A stretch of DNA of 64,000 nucleotides, taken from contig NZ_JH976439.1 of assembly GCF_000306965.1 (NCBI RefSeq), forward strand, positions 106,774 to 170,773, written 5' to 3'. Below the pieces are notes generated by a model. It was given only the letters and a program-made list of their open reading frames with translations. It made no database searches and had not been told where the DNA came from. The DNA is from Amphibacillus jilinensis Y1. GTDB lineage: Bacteria; Bacillota; Bacilli; Bacillales; Amphibacillaceae. Shown one piece after another: positions 29,055 to 39,273 of this stretch. A program made the translations under genes and the position numbers. How positions within the stretch are numbered: position 1 is the first letter of the stretch; each line of letters starts with the position of its first letter.

Positions 29055-29900
29055 GTGATTCGAAATAACGCTCATAACTATTCGGTATCAGCAATGTGTA
29101 ACGTCCTCGATATTCCAAAAAGTACGTATTACTACCATGTCGATGTAGCAGGCAAACGTGCACAGAGAGATGAAGATAAAGAGCTTTCTAAAGAAATTGT
29201 TCGTATTTTTAAAGAGAGTCGAAACAATTATGGTACACGCAAAATCAAGAAAGAATTAGCGAAGTTACCTGAACCAAAATATGTTTCACGTCGCCGTATT
29301 GGTCGACTCATGAACGAAGTAGGACTCGTGTCGAATTATACAGTGGCACAATTTAAACCACACAAATCAACGTGTAACGAAGCTCCTGTAAAGAATGAAT
29401 TACAGCGCCAATTTAAGCAAGATCAACAATTAGCTGTCATTGTCATCGATTTAACATACGTCCGTGTCGGAAAAAAGTGGCATTATGTATGCCTATTTGT
29501 GGACCTTTTCAATCGCGAAATCATCGGCCGTAGTGCTGGAGCAAATAAGACAGCAGACCTTGTATATCAAGCCATTACAAGTATTCAAGCCAATCTGAAT
29601 GACATAAAAATGTTCCATACAGACCGTGGAAAAGAGTTTGATAATCAGCTCATTTCAGAAGCTCTTGAAACATTTGGTATCCAGAGATCACTAAGCATGA
29701 AAGGATGCCCTTATGACAACGCCGTGGCCGAAGCTACATTTAAGGTATTCAAAACAGAATTCGCTAACGGAGCTCATTTCTCTTCTCTTCAACAGCTCGC
29801 TCTTGAACTTGATGATTATGTTCATTGGTTCAATAACATTCGAATTCACGGAACACTAGGCTATTTAACACCAGTAGAATTCAAGCAACAGACCTTATAA
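29055..29900 (+). CDS. IS3-family transposase OrfB (DDE integrase)
   Basis: A 281-residue rve-type integrase domain with the catalytic triad visible as VIDLTYV, HTDRGKEF and a glutamate in NAVAEATFKVFK. It is made as part of the OrfAB fusion. The frame is intact, so the element may be active. Confidence 0.92.
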   Translation: MIRNNAHNYSVSAMCNVLDIPKSTYYYHVDVAGKRAQRDEDKELSKEIVRIFKESRNNYGTRKIKKELAKLPEPKYVSRRRIGRLMNEVGLVSNYTVAQFKPHKSTCNEAPVKNELQRQFKQDQQLAVIVIDLTYVRVGKKWHYVCLFVDLFNREIIGRSAGANKTADLVYQAITSIQANLNDIKMFHTDRGKEFDNQLISEALETFGIQRSLSMKGCPYDNAVAEATFKVFKTEFANGAHFSSLQQLALELDDYVHWFNNIRIHGTLGYLTPVEFKQQTL

Positions 29901-30137
29901 TTTTTGTCCAGTTTAGTGTTGACATTCCAATGTTTTCTTAAAGACTTTTGGAGGATACTTGATATGTTTCTAGCAACCTTTTAGCCTCAATAACTAAAGA
30001 TGGCAGACCATTCGAAAAGTTACGTTTTAGATGAAGGACATGTCATTGCTGATTCTCTTGGAAGAGTCTCGACTTTTCTTTATACTCTTTACTTTTACCT
30101 TCTACCATAGAAACCCTTATAAATGGCATCTGTCAAC

Positions 30138-31259
30138 TCACTCCTTATCCGTTATAATTATTTTTCTACCTGACTTTGCTGATTCTCGTACGTTATCTAA
30201 TAATCGATGAAGTTTAACTGCATCATTGAAATTAGGAATCTTACGCTTGTTTTCGAGTATATCTTTAGCAAATATGTTATAAGCCTTTTCTATATATTCT
30301 TTAGGACTCGTATCTTTTTCTAAAGGTAACATAACTTCTTCAATAGAAGCCCCCTCTTTATCATCACCTAAGCCCGAGTAATCTGGATGAGAGATTTTCT
30401 CTAACCTTAAATTTCCAAACTGGACATGCCCCGATGAATTGGATTGTGTTAATCGAAATACACCTTTTTCACCTCTAATCTCTAAATGAAACTTTGGAGA
30501 TACCCCTGCTTGAATGTGAATAGAAGTTGATATGTTATCACCAAGAGTACCTTGAACTAAAATTTGATCAGCAGTATCCTTTACTATCCTTTCACCTGTT
30601 TCTCGTATAATAGCTTCCTTGTAATTCGTGTTCATAATAGCTGAAAGTTCCTTGAAATCACCTAATGTATGACAAAGAACATCCAGAGCATGCCCTCCAT
30701 GTATGGTGAGTAAATTCGCTCCATTTTCTTCTTTTAAGAGATAGGCACTTCTTTGATCCGTTATCCTCCCTTTTACTTGAGTAGATACCTCCATTGTACA
30801 AGAAAGTATCTTCCCTATTTCATTCCTTTCTAATGCTTTCTTTAAATAACTAATTTCAGGAGATTGTCTCCCTTGTAATCCGACAGCATGATGTATCCCT
30901 TTTTTGTCAGCTAGTTTTGCTAACTCTATAGCTTCCTGTGTATTCCTACCTAGTGGCCATTCACAATTGATATGCTTTCCTTTTGAAATAGCACTCTTAG
31001 CAATCTCATAATGAAAAGGCACTTTTACACTTACAACCACTAAATCAACATCTTTTGATTCTACTAATTTGCTGTAATCTGCAAAAGGTATAGCATTGAA
31101 TTCCATCGCACTTTTCATCGCACTCTCCATATTTGACGTACCTATTGCTTTAATTTGGTAAATAAGGTTCGCTTTTAGGGCTGGAATATGGGTTTGACTG
31201 GCCCATTGATTATTTAATGATCCACCCACTATTCCTACATTAATCTGTTTACTATCCAT
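30138..31259 (-). CDS. Gfo/Idh/MocA family oxidoreductase
   Basis: A 373-residue NAD(P)-dependent oxidoreductase with an N-terminal Rossmann domain (INVGIVGGSLNNQWAS, DLVVVSVKVPFHYEIAKSAI) and the family motif KGKHINCEWPLG, which corresponds to the usual EKP segment. Members oxidise or reduce sugars, inositols or related polyols. The start 31259 follows GGAGGGGG. It is divergent from a LysR regulator, 125 bases away, which probably controls it. The substrate is not predictable. Confidence 0.85.
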   Translation of the reverse strand: MDSKQINVGIVGGSLNNQWASQTHIPALKANLIYQIKAIGTSNMESAMKSAMEFNAIPFADYSKLVESKDVDLVVVSVKVPFHYEIAKSAISKGKHINCEWPLGRNTQEAIELAKLADKKGIHHAVGLQGRQSPEISYLKKALERNEIGKILSCTMEVSTQVKGRITDQRSAYLLKEENGANLLTIHGGHALDVLCHTLGDFKELSAIMNTNYKEAIIRETGERIVKDTADQILVQGTLGDNISTSIHIQAGVSPKFHLEIRGEKGVFRLTQSNSSGHVQFGNLRLEKISHPDYSGLGDDKEGASIEEVMLPLEKDTSPKEYIEKAYNIFAKDILENKRKIPNFNDAVKLHRLLDNVRESAKSGRKIIITDKE

Positions 31260-31384
31260 AAATCCCCCTCCAAAACTCATAAATAAGAAAATCATTAATG
31301 TAATTATAATCCCAAAGTGATAACATTAATAATGTTATCAAATGATACGTCTATCACTTTTTTTGATAAGGAGATTAGTTTGTT

Positions 31385-32242
31385 ATGCATATTGAAGACA
31401 TGAATGTTTTTATTTCAGTCGCAGAATTGAAAAGTATGTCAGCAGCAGCAATTAAATTGAATCACCTCCAATCTAATATATCTGCAAAAATAAAAAAAAT
31501 TGAGACCCACTATAATAACGAATTGTTTATTCGAAATTCAAAAGGTGTCAAGTTAACGAAAAAAGGAGAGGAATTATACCACCAATATAAGAAAATCATC
31601 CTTCTCTGGGAACAAACCGAAAACCAAATGAAATATCATGATAAAAGTTTACGGATTGGAACCATGGTATCTTTTGGCGGAAAACAAATTTCTGCTGCTT
31701 TAAATGATCTATCTAAAGCACACCCTGATTTGAATGTTACTTTAAAAACAGGTTCGACTGAGGAAATTGATCAACTACTTACTGAAGGGCAAATTGATAT
31801 TGGCGTCACCATTGGATCATTCAATAACAAACATATAAATTATGAAAAGTCAGGTACTGAAGAAATGGTGATAATAGGGGGGAATATTAGTCAAGAAACA
31901 ACATTTAATAAATATTTATTCCAGAAAAATGTCCTGATACTTTCCGAGAAATGTCTCTATCATTCAATATTACGTAATATATATGATACTTTGAACATTA
32001 AATCGGGGGACTTCATTGAAATTGGTGATCCTGAAACTTTAATTCAATTTGCATCAATAGGTATGGGGATTACGCTAATCCCCAAAAGAATTGCATCTTA
32101 CTATAACGTAGATTCCTATTTAGAAGTACCGAAACCCTTTAAATATATGGATTCTTATTACACTAGAAGATTGAATTACGAATTATCACCTATCGAAAAA
32201 CAATTTTTCGAACTAAATAACAAATATATCTTTAGTTTCTAA
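31385..32242 (+). CDS. LysR-family transcription regulator
   Basis: A 285-residue regulator with an N-terminal winged helix (MNVFISVAELKSMSAAAIKL, NISAKIKKIETHYNNELFIR) and a periplasmic-binding-like effector domain (LRIGTMVSFGGKQISAAL). It is divergent from the Gfo/Idh/MocA gene; the space between contains dyad-like strings (ATCACTTTTTTTGATAA near 31350) that may be its operator. An AAGGAG site precedes the ATG. Confidence 0.88.
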   Translation: MHIEDMNVFISVAELKSMSAAAIKLNHLQSNISAKIKKIETHYNNELFIRNSKGVKLTKKGEELYHQYKKIILLWEQTENQMKYHDKSLRIGTMVSFGGKQISAALNDLSKAHPDLNVTLKTGSTEEIDQLLTEGQIDIGVTIGSFNNKHINYEKSGTEEMVIIGGNISQETTFNKYLFQKNVLILSEKCLYHSILRNIYDTLNIKSGDFIEIGDPETLIQFASIGMGITLIPKRIASYYNVDSYLEVPKPFKYMDSYYTRRLNYELSPIEKQFFELNNKYIFSF

Positions 32243-32950
32243 AATAATGGCAATGATTGAGATAACTCATCCTTTCACTTCGATTCCGTTTATAAAAAAA
32301 TGACGGTCCATAGGGAGAAACATGAATTCCAAATGAATTCCTACTCTACTTCTAACCTGAAGAACGAACGAAAAAACCAGATAAAATAACTGGAATCACT
32401 CGACTCTAGCGTGGGGAAACCAACTGAAAAAGAACTGGATCAAGACTGAACCATTACTGGCAAAGGATTGGGGGAATATAGAATTGAAGTAAACGACTGG
32501 ATATAGATTGAATACTGATTGAAAATTGGATTGTATTACTTTTGGATTTCCACCTAATTTTACATAAAAAAACCGAAAGTCTGCCGGAAAAGGACCGGAA
32601 AAAACTTCGGGATTGGAACGTTAATTTTCTTTAGGGAACGCAATATTTTATCTAAGGAAGGAAATTTTTATTGAAGACAATTGGCTCCAGCCTGAAAATT
32701 AATTGATATTACGATTGAATTAAATAATTTTCTGCCGTTCTTGTTTCCCCTACGCTCTTCGCTCCAACTATTTAGCAGTAGGTACCGACTTTCTAGCTTG
32801 GGGAGAAGAAATAGACAGGGAGATATAATAGAAAAAATAAAAATGTATATAAGAACTTATCCTACCAGTATAATGCCATATGGAACTTATCCGTTTCTTT
32901 ACAAAAAAACATACAGTTTGCACCTTCTCCAAGAGAGAGCGTAAAAAGTT
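32243..32950. other. 700-base gap with decayed coding sequence
   Basis: The + strand is unusually purine-rich with recurring ACTGGA strings (32370-32530). One frame reads LESLDSSVGKPTEKELDQD, stop, TITGKGLGEYRIEVNDW, stop, which looks like a decayed gene of unknown family. I support no intact gene here. Confidence 0.35.
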
Positions 32951-32992
32951 TTGTGTAAATGGTTATACTTTCCAATAAGGAGATGGTCATTT

Positions 32993-33425
32993 ATGCAAGA
33001 CTTTTTTTATGACAAAACAATTAAAGAGTTAAAGAAAGGTTGTCGCACAGTAGAAGATGTTCAGCAGATGATGAAGGATCTGTTTAAAGAAACGCTTCAA
33101 CAAATATTCGAAGCGGAATTCGAAGAGGAGTTAGGCTACCAAAAACACAATGTGAAAGGAAACAATACAGGTAACAGTCGAAACGAAGAAAATCAAATCA
33201 AAGTTTGGTGAAGTAGAACTTGATACACCAAGAGATCGAAATGGGGAGTATGAGCCAAAGGTAATTAAGAAATACGAAAAAACGGTCAACGGAATAGAGG
33301 GACAAATATTAGGACTGTACGCTAAGGGAATGTCTACACGAGATATTGAAGATCAAATGAGAGATGTATATGGTATCGATATTTCCCCTACATTGGTTAG
33401 TAAAGTGCCCGATAAGCTATCGCCA
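32993..33425 (+). pseudogene. IS256-family transposase, N-terminal fragment, frameshifted
   Basis: It starts MQDFFYDKTIKELKKGCRTV, shifts frame near 33200, and continues FGEVELDTPRDRNGEYEPKV, then GLYAKGMSTRDIEDQMRDVY, typical of IS256 mutator-type transposases. It is cut off near 33425, 50 bases before a Tn7-like left end. An AAGGAG site precedes the start. Confidence 0.85.
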
Positions 33426-33746
33426 ACGGAAAAGATGAGTGCATCACGCCCGCCTCTCCACGAACGCGCTTACTGTAGCTTTAAAATAAAGTTTGATTAA
33501 AAATACCTCGCAGACCCATATTTTACGATAAATTAAAAGAAACCATTTTGAAAAAAAGACTGATCAAAATGGATTCTTTTCAGCAGGTTTAAGCTTGGTT
33601 TTTTTAAAAAAGTTTGATCATTTTCTACCTGTTTTGCTCCCCAACCAGGCCCGATTGTGGAAGATTTTTTTATATTGAATGGTATCGTTGTACTGTGCAG
33701 CAAATAGGTCTGCTTGTTCTAAATAATCATTTCTATTAATTTCAAT

Positions 33747-34256
33747 TCAAAACTCTTTTAACAACTCTTCAAACCATTGAAGATTTACTAGGTGGTGAGA
33801 ACGTGAATTTTCCAACATTTTTTTAAAAGACGTTGATATAGATTGATCATACTCAATAGATTGTTCTAATAGTAAAATTTTCTTTTTTGTTTGTTCAATT
33901 TGTATTTCTATAAGATTTGTTAACTCCTCGCTTTTATATTCATTAGCAAACAACATGGTTGCATAAAAAGATAAGTTTATATAGTCTGTCTTAGACCCGT
34001 ACTTATACATCAAATTTCCAAATTCTCTATCGCCTAGTTCAGTAATGATATAGTTATGCGTCTCTCTTGTATTGTCTAATTGGTCAACTTTTTTAATATA
34101 TTGTTTTGCTTCTAATTGTTGAAGATTATAATAGAATGACCCTTTAGTGAAATTCACTATATATTTATAGTGTCTCTTTTTCATTAATGCTAGTAATTCA
34201 TACCCGTAAGAACCTGGATTTTGTTTTAATAAACCTAAAATAAGTAATGGTATCAA
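33747..34256 (-). CDS. PadR-family transcription regulator
   Basis: A 169-residue PadR-type winged-helix repressor (ILGLLKQNPGSYGYELLALM, KGSFYYNLQQLEAKQYIKKV) with a long C-terminal dimerisation helix. It uses a TTG start (34256) after AAAGGAG. It lies 58 bases downstream of the esterase gene on the same strand. The AGTCTAATTAGACT dyads in the promoter upstream of the pair are probable operators for it, so I infer autoregulation of a two-gene operon. Ligand unknown. Confidence 0.85.
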   Translation of the reverse strand: MIPLLILGLLKQNPGSYGYELLALMKKRHYKYIVNFTKGSFYYNLQQLEAKQYIKKVDQLDNTRETHNYIITELGDREFGNLMYKYGSKTDYINLSFYATMLFANEYKSEELTNLIEIQIEQTKKKILLLEQSIEYDQSISTSFKKMLENSRSHHLVNLQWFEELLKEF

Positions 34257-34314
34257 AAAATAACTCCTTTTATTATTGATTAATTTTAATAGCTATTCCC
34301 TTTAATTAGGTTAA

Positions 34315-35163
34315 TCATTGTTTGTTGATTTGCGTGACTTGAGATACAAATTCATCATATGTTATTTTCCCTAATGCAAAATCCATAGTTTTTATATATA
34401 TCTTTTCTGCATTAGTATGTGTTCGATCCTGATTTAGTTTTAACCACTCATTTTCATTAGTTAGAGGCTTCAAAACATGCTTCCTGCTAGAAAAGGCTTC
34501 AAAATATCGCAAACCAAATCTCCTTTGTGATAGAGCATCAATATGAATACCATCAGGGTTAGAAGTTAATCCTGAAGCTGTGACAAAGTAGCAATGATCT
34601 TGTTCAAAAGCAAATTTTTGTAACTCTTGATTAACAAGATTATATTCAGTACAGCTTTTACCAAATCCTTCTTTTCCTAAAAAATCTCCTAAACCACCAA
34701 TTATAATTGGAATAGTTGGAGCATTTAATTCCTTTCTAAGAGAATTAATAATTAAGAGGAGCTTCTCATAATATACTTTGTAGTTATCATTATTACTATC
34801 ACTTTCTCCTTGATGCCATAGTATTCCAGTTAACTCACTACTTTGCATAGCAAATTTAGCTTCAGTTATTGCATGTCTAAAAAGCACTCCATCTACAGAC
34901 CACTCACTCAAAGAACTTCCACCTTCAGCACAAGGAATTAAACCAATACTATCTTCTTGATTTTGGCGACTCCATTCATCTGCAAATGAGCCTGCTAAAC
35001 TTATCCCCGAAACAGGACGATCATAATTGATAGGCTCAGTCATCATTTGCCATTTCCCATTACGCAACATTTGTATTCTTTCATTATAGATCGAGGGTAC
35101 TTCTTTAATAAACCCTCGTCCAGCCATATTTGACTGTCCTAACATTAAAAACGATTTAATCAC
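34315..35163 (-). CDS. SGNH/SASA-family carbohydrate acetylesterase
   Basis: A 282-residue esterase of the sialate-O-acetylesterase (CE6-like) type: GQSNMAGRG with the nucleophile serine near residue 11, IPCAEGGSSLSEW, WHQGESD, and the Asp-His pair in NPDGIHID. It would remove acetyl groups from sugars or xylan-type polymers. No signal peptide is present, so it is cytoplasmic. It starts with GTG after GGAAGG. First gene of an operon with padR, behind a promoter that carries two identical dyads. Confidence 0.83.
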   Translation of the reverse strand: MIKSFLMLGQSNMAGRGFIKEVPSIYNERIQMLRNGKWQMMTEPINYDRPVSGISLAGSFADEWSRQNQEDSIGLIPCAEGGSSLSEWSVDGVLFRHAITEAKFAMQSSELTGILWHQGESDSNNDNYKVYYEKLLLIINSLRKELNAPTIPIIIGGLGDFLGKEGFGKSCTEYNLVNQELQKFAFEQDHCYFVTASGLTSNPDGIHIDALSQRRFGLRYFEAFSSRKHVLKPLTNENEWLKLNQDRTHTNAEKIYIKTMDFALGKITYDEFVSQVTQINKQ

Positions 35164-35272
35164 TTTTTGTTCTTCCTTTCAATTTTTAAATATTTATATG
35201 TTAAGTAATTACTCATTTAATTTATTGGTTCAATAGATTTTTCTAGATTAAGAAATTCAACCTATCAACCAA

Positions 35273-35328
35273 AGTCTAATTAGACTAGCGCACTAAGTAT
35301 ATTATAGTCTAATTAGACTTGTTGTCAA
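35273..35328 (-). promoter_or_regulatory. Esterase-padR promoter with twin operators
   Basis: On the minus strand TTGACA (35328-35323) and TATAAT (35306-35301) are 16 bases apart. The perfect dyad AGTCTAATTAGACT occurs twice, at 35306-35319 (between the two promoter boxes) and 35273-35286 (just downstream), 33 bp apart, about three helical turns. PadR is the likely binder. Confidence 0.78.
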
Positions 35329-35677
35329 ATTCACATTGAAAAATACTTACACACGGAACTATTCACTAAACTCCTAGTGTGCTAAAGGCTATTCTTTCAC
35401 AAAATCTCATATAAGTGAAGAATCTTACTGCTCTGTTAACGTCAGATAAGTAAGACGATTGCATTTAACAATCGTCTCAAAAGAGAGCTATTTAATAAGC
35501 CGTATCGTTGTATTACGCTGCAAATGGATCAGTTGTTTGTTTTTCGTCTTTCTTTCTCAACATTAACTCCTGTTAGTTGAACAAAGGCACTTAAGAGTCA
35601 TTTGCTTTTTAGTTACCTGTCTTATCCTACTAATTATTATCGTTCTCATTATAGTATTTTTTCACTAGGTGACTACG

Positions 35678-35970
35678 TTGTTTAAGATATTATTAATTGA
35701 AGATGATGCTACTCTATTTAAAGAGATAAAAGACCGGCTTGTAGACTGGGAATATGAAGTGTTTGAGGTTAAAAACTTTCAAAGTGTCATGGAGAGCTTT
35801 GCTGAGGTTCATCCAGACAACATGCTACAGGCATGGGATTGTACTTAGCAAAAAAGGCTGCCATCCCACTTGGTATTCACATTTCCGTTTGGTCAACTGT
35901 TGGTAGAGGGACAACATTTACCCTTACCTTCTCAAAAGAGAATCGATTTCTCCAGATTCAAGGCGAGTGA
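35678..35970 (+). pseudogene. Response regulator-histidine kinase deletion remnant
   Basis: The first part is the start of an OmpR-type receiver (LFKILLIEDDATLFKEIKD, continuing to HPD) after a TTG start. It then joins, in another frame, the last 50 residues of a histidine kinase (GMGLYLAKKAAIPLGIHISV, GRGTTFTLTF). About 1.5 kb of a YxdJK-like two-component system has been deleted. It sits exactly where yxdJK would precede yxdLM. Confidence 0.82.
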
Positions 35971-35997
35971 CAAAAATGTCACTCGCCTTTGCTTTTT
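35960..35997 (+). terminator. Terminator after the two-component remnant
   Basis: A perfect 12-bp stem (AAGGCGAGTGAC / GTCACTCGCCTT, loop AAAAAT) followed by TGCTTTTTTG. It includes the stop codon of the kinase remnant and separates it from the ABC genes. Confidence 0.85.
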
Positions 35998-36078
35998 TGT
36001 TAGGATAATCAAAGGACTTCATGGAAAGGAATATATACAGTAAGGGTAGGGTCACTTAACAGTTGGAGGAACTTTTTT

Positions 36079-36840
36079 ATGAATATACTTGAAGCTAGAA
36101 AAATCCATAAAAGCTACGGAAATAAATTCACGAGACAAGAGGTCTTAAAGGGAATTGATATTAGCATTAAAAAAGGGGAATTTGTTACGATCATGGGTGC
36201 ATCAGGATCTGGGAAAACCACTCTTCTAAATGTGTTATCAACGATTGACCGGCTAAGCCATGGTTCCTTAGAAATCGAAGGTGAGGAACTAACGAAAAGC
36301 AAAGAAAAGAAGCTCGCGGAATTTAGAAAGCATCATTTAGGGTTTATCTTTCAAGACTATAATTTACTTGATACGTTAACAGTAAAAGAAAATATCTTAT
36401 TACCCCTCTCGATCACAAATATTTCCAAAAAGGAAGCACTAGAGAAATTTCAAATGGTCGCAGCAGACCTTGGAATTAAAGACATAGCGGGTAAATATCC
36501 CAATGAAATATCAGGCGGCCAAAAACAAAGGACATCTGCGGCGAGAGCTTTCATTCACGAGCCAAGTATTATTTTTGCTGATGAGCCAACTGGTGCTCTT
36601 GATTCAAAAGCAGCGTCTGACCTACTAGGTAAATTAAGCACTTTAAATGAAAAGCGAAAAGCAACCATAGTGATGGTTACTCACGACCCTGTTGCAGCAA
36701 GCTACAGTAGCCGTGTTATTTTTATTAAAGATGGTCAAATCTATACCCAATTGAACAAAGGAGAAGAAAGCCGAAACACATTCTTAAAGGATATTATGAA
36801 GACACAAGGAGTTTTAGGTGGGGTGCACAATGAGCATTAA
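36079..36840 (+). CDS. yxdL: YxdL-like ABC transporter ATPase (Bce family)
   Basis: A 253-residue ATPase: Walker A in [10 protein letters not shown]-loop [14 protein letters not shown], signature [14 protein letters not shown], Walker [14 protein letters not shown]. It works with the overlapping FtsX-like permease. Remnant kinase/regulator genes upstream and yxeA downstream match the Bacillus subtilis yxdJKLM-yxeA order, so I assign it to that cationic-peptide-responsive type. A TTGGAGG site precedes the ATG. Expression control is uncertain because the cognate two-component system is deleted. Confidence 0.85.
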   Translation: MNILEARKIHKSYGNKFTRQEVLKGIDISIKKGEFVTIMGASGSGKTTLLNVLSTIDRLSHGSLEIEGEELTKSKEKKLAEFRKHHLGFIFQDYNLLDTLTVKENILLPLSITNISKKEALEKFQMVAADLGIKDIAGKYPNEISGGQKQRTSAARAFIHEPSIIFADEPTGALDSKAASDLLGKLSTLNEKRKATIVMVTHDPVAASYSSRVIFIKDGQIYTQLNKGEESRNTFLKDIMKTQGVLGGVHNEH

Positions 36841-38755
36841 TCAGCTAATTTTCCGCAGCTTTCAAAGGAACGTAAAAAGCTATTATTTGTATGTGTTCGC
36901 TCTCGTCTTTAGTGCTGCCCTCTACTTTGCCTTCGTTACCTTGCAGTATGATCCTTCAATGGCCGAAGCATCCGAATCGACTAGAGGATTAGTAGCCATT
37001 AGGGCGGCTTCTGTACTTCTAATCGTTATTGTGACTGTGTTCCTGTTATATGCTAATAATCTATTTATCAAAAGACGCAGTAAAGAAATTGGTTTATTTC
37101 AACTTATAGGCATGACGAAAAACCGTATTTTCAAGATCCTCACTGCTGAAAACGTCATACTCTATTTTGGTTCATTATTCATTGGAACGTTTTTCGGTTT
37201 TGCCTTTTCGAAATTAATCGCCATGACCTTATTTAAAATAACGGGCGTGGATGCCGTTGCCTCTCTCTATTTTTCTGACGAGGCTTTCATCCAAACATTG
37301 CTCGTATTCGGTAGTATCTATATTTTGATCATGCTGATGAACTATCTTTTTATTAGGAACCAAAGCATTTTGTCACTATTTCATATTACTAGTAAAACAG
37401 AAAGCAGAGTAAGTAAGATTTCGAGCATAGAAATCTTGATCGGGATTTTTGGGATTCTACTTATTTTAGCTGGTTACTATGTATCGGCAAGACTTTTTGA
37501 TGGGGATTTCGTGTCCATAAACCACCTATTTTTAGCGATGATTTTTATTCTAGCATCTGTTATCTTCGGAACTTATTTTTTCTACAAAGGTTCTGTACGC
37601 TTTATTACCAACATGATAAGAAAAAATAAAGGTGGCTATTTAAACATCAATCAAGTGATGTCACTATCTTCCATTATGTTCCGCATGAGATCAAATGCGA
37701 TGCTACTTACCATTATCACAACTGTATCAGCACTAGCAATCGGCCTGCTATCCTTAAACTATATCTCCTACTATTCAGCTGAGCGTAATGCTGAGAATAC
37801 GGCACCTACTGATTTTGCATTTGTCACATCAGAGGATGCAGTGGCTTTTGGTGAGGTATTAAAGGAAAGCAGAATTAGCTACAGTGAACAAAGGGTTGAT
37901 GTGCTTCGAGTGGAAATTGATATCAAAGAGATTACGGGCAACGATATCGAGAACAAAATGAGAGTTGCGGTTATAAGTGACCGTTATGTTGAAGGCATTG
38001 ATGTAAGTCAAGGTGAAACGTTATTTTCTGGATATAGTGATGCGCTTTTGACACTGTTAGACTTGAAAGATTCAGGAACAGTTACCTTTCACGGACTCAC
38101 GGCAGTTTTCAATCAGGAGTATGTAGGCATAGTTAATGATAGTGTGCTGCCTCTCTATTTTACTGGCGGATTACCTGCAGTGATTGTGAATGAAACGACA
38201 TTTACTATGCTCGCTAATGACATGGACCCAGATATTCAGTTCGACTCATCTCTTTATATTGGCTTTACATTAGCTGATCGAGAAACCGTAGAAGCTGCTG
38301 ATACACTTTTTCAAAGCATGCCATTCAGTCAAGATTCTGGCAATAACTCCCAATACTCGGTAGCGCTACAGCAAAAAATCAATATGGGCACTACGATGTT
38401 CAGTGTCGGCTTTCTCGGACTCACCTTCTTAATAACTTCAGGTTGTATCCTCTACTTTAAACAAGTAGAAGAAGGTGATGAAGAACAACCAAATTACAAA
38501 ATCTTACGAAAACTAGGCTTCACTCAAAACGATCTTCTACAAGGGATCCTAAGGAAGCAACTATTCAACTTCGGCATTCCGCTTGTCGTTGGCCTTATGC
38601 ACAGCTACTTTGCCGTCAAATCAGGCTGGTTCATTTTCGGGACAGAGTTATGGACACCAATGCTTATTGTCATGGGATTGTATGCAGCACTGTACTCAGT
38701 TTTTGGCTTTCTGTCTGTGCTTCATTATAAAAAAGTGATTAAAATGTCGCTGTAA
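36830..38755 (+). CDS. yxdM: YxdM-like FtsX-type permease
   Basis: A 641-residue permease with ten predicted membrane helices and a large extracellular domain (about residues 320-520) after helix 7, the Bce-family plan. Its ATG (36830) lies inside the 3' end of the ATPase gene, after GGTGGGG, so the two are coupled. It presumably handles a cell-wall-active peptide with the ATPase. An internal [20 protein letters not shown] segment is typical of the family. It belongs to the cargo of the CTTAC-flanked transposon. Confidence 0.86.
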   Translation: MSINQLIFRSFQRNVKSYYLYVFALVFSAALYFAFVTLQYDPSMAEASESTRGLVAIRAASVLLIVIVTVFLLYANNLFIKRRSKEIGLFQLIGMTKNRIFKILTAENVILYFGSLFIGTFFGFAFSKLIAMTLFKITGVDAVASLYFSDEAFIQTLLVFGSIYILIMLMNYLFIRNQSILSLFHITSKTESRVSKISSIEILIGIFGILLILAGYYVSARLFDGDFVSINHLFLAMIFILASVIFGTYFFYKGSVRFITNMIRKNKGGYLNINQVMSLSSIMFRMRSNAMLLTIITTVSALAIGLLSLNYISYYSAERNAENTAPTDFAFVTSEDAVAFGEVLKESRISYSEQRVDVLRVEIDIKEITGNDIENKMRVAVISDRYVEGIDVSQGETLFSGYSDALLTLLDLKDSGTVTFHGLTAVFNQEYVGIVNDSVLPLYFTGGLPAVIVNETTFTMLANDMDPDIQFDSSLYIGFTLADRETVEAADTLFQSMPFSQDSGNNSQYSVALQQKINMGTTMFSVGFLGLTFLITSGCILYFKQVEEGDEEQPNYKILRKLGFTQNDLLQGILRKQLFNFGIPLVVGLMHSYFAVKSGWFIFGTELWTPMLIVMGLYAALYSVFGFLSVLHYKKVIKMSL

Positions 38756-38770
38756 AGGAGGAGAATTAGT

Positions 38771-39136
38771 TTGAAAAAAGGAGTTAGTATTTTAGCTATA
38801 TTCATGCTAGTAGCAGTATTACTTACTGCTTGTAATATTCAAAGAATAGGAAAAGACAATGTATATATAGAAGTGATAGAACCTACAGAGACTAAGGAAG
38901 ATAGTTTGGATGGTGGAGAATTAATAACTAGATATATTTACAAACAAAAGGCATTTGATGAAGAAGGAGAATCAGTAGATGTAGAATTCTCTGCGGGTAG
39001 AGAATTACGACAAGGTGCATATTTAATGCTCTATCTTAGGAATAATAATGAAGTAACATCTTATGATGAAGTAACGTGGGACGACATCCCAAATGCTGCA
39101 CAAGTCGAACTAGAAAATTATTATAGTGAAAATTAA
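38771..39136 (+). CDS. yxeA: YxeA-like small lipoprotein
   Basis: A 121-residue secreted protein with a lipobox (LLTAC, Cys21) and a YxeA/DUF1093 domain (VYIEVIEPTE, ITRYIYKQKAFDEEGESVDV). In Bacillus subtilis yxeA follows yxdM and is part of the same peptide-responsive operon. Its role is unknown. It starts with TTG, 8 bases after AAAGGAGGAG, 15 bases after the permease stop. Confidence 0.8.
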   Translation: MKKGVSILAIFMLVAVLLTACNIQRIGKDNVYIEVIEPTETKEDSLDGGELITRYIYKQKAFDEEGESVDVEFSAGRELRQGAYLMLYLRNNNEVTSYDEVTWDDIPNAAQVELENYYSEN

Positions 39137-39218
39137 TTTATTACTCAACTTTGCACTTGAAATTGAGTAAGTATAATCATTGACAGGAAAGACATTCAGT
39201 TACGTGTTTACCTGCAAA

Positions 39219-39273
39219 AAAGGATAGGAAAGATAGGAAAGCAGTGTGTCTATCTGCTTTCCTATCCTTTTTA
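39219..39273 (+). terminator. Terminator of the yxdLM-yxeA operon
   Basis: Arms GATAGGAAAGCAG and CTGCTTTCCTATC (39232-39244, 39254-39266) are followed by CTTTTTATAT. Confidence 0.85.

Larger units (their letters stand above)
28698..29924 (+). mobile_element. Complete IS3-family element
   Basis: It is bounded by imperfect inverted repeats (CTACACTAAGTTGGAC on the left; the complement of CAACACTAAACTGGAC on the right) and carries orfA and orfB in the usual overlapping order. A partial inverted copy of its left end lies at 24236-24374. Confidence 0.85.

Noticed and set aside
32741..32944. 67-codon plus-strand open frame
   Set aside because: Lies in the IS256 upstream region with no ribosome binding site or domain.
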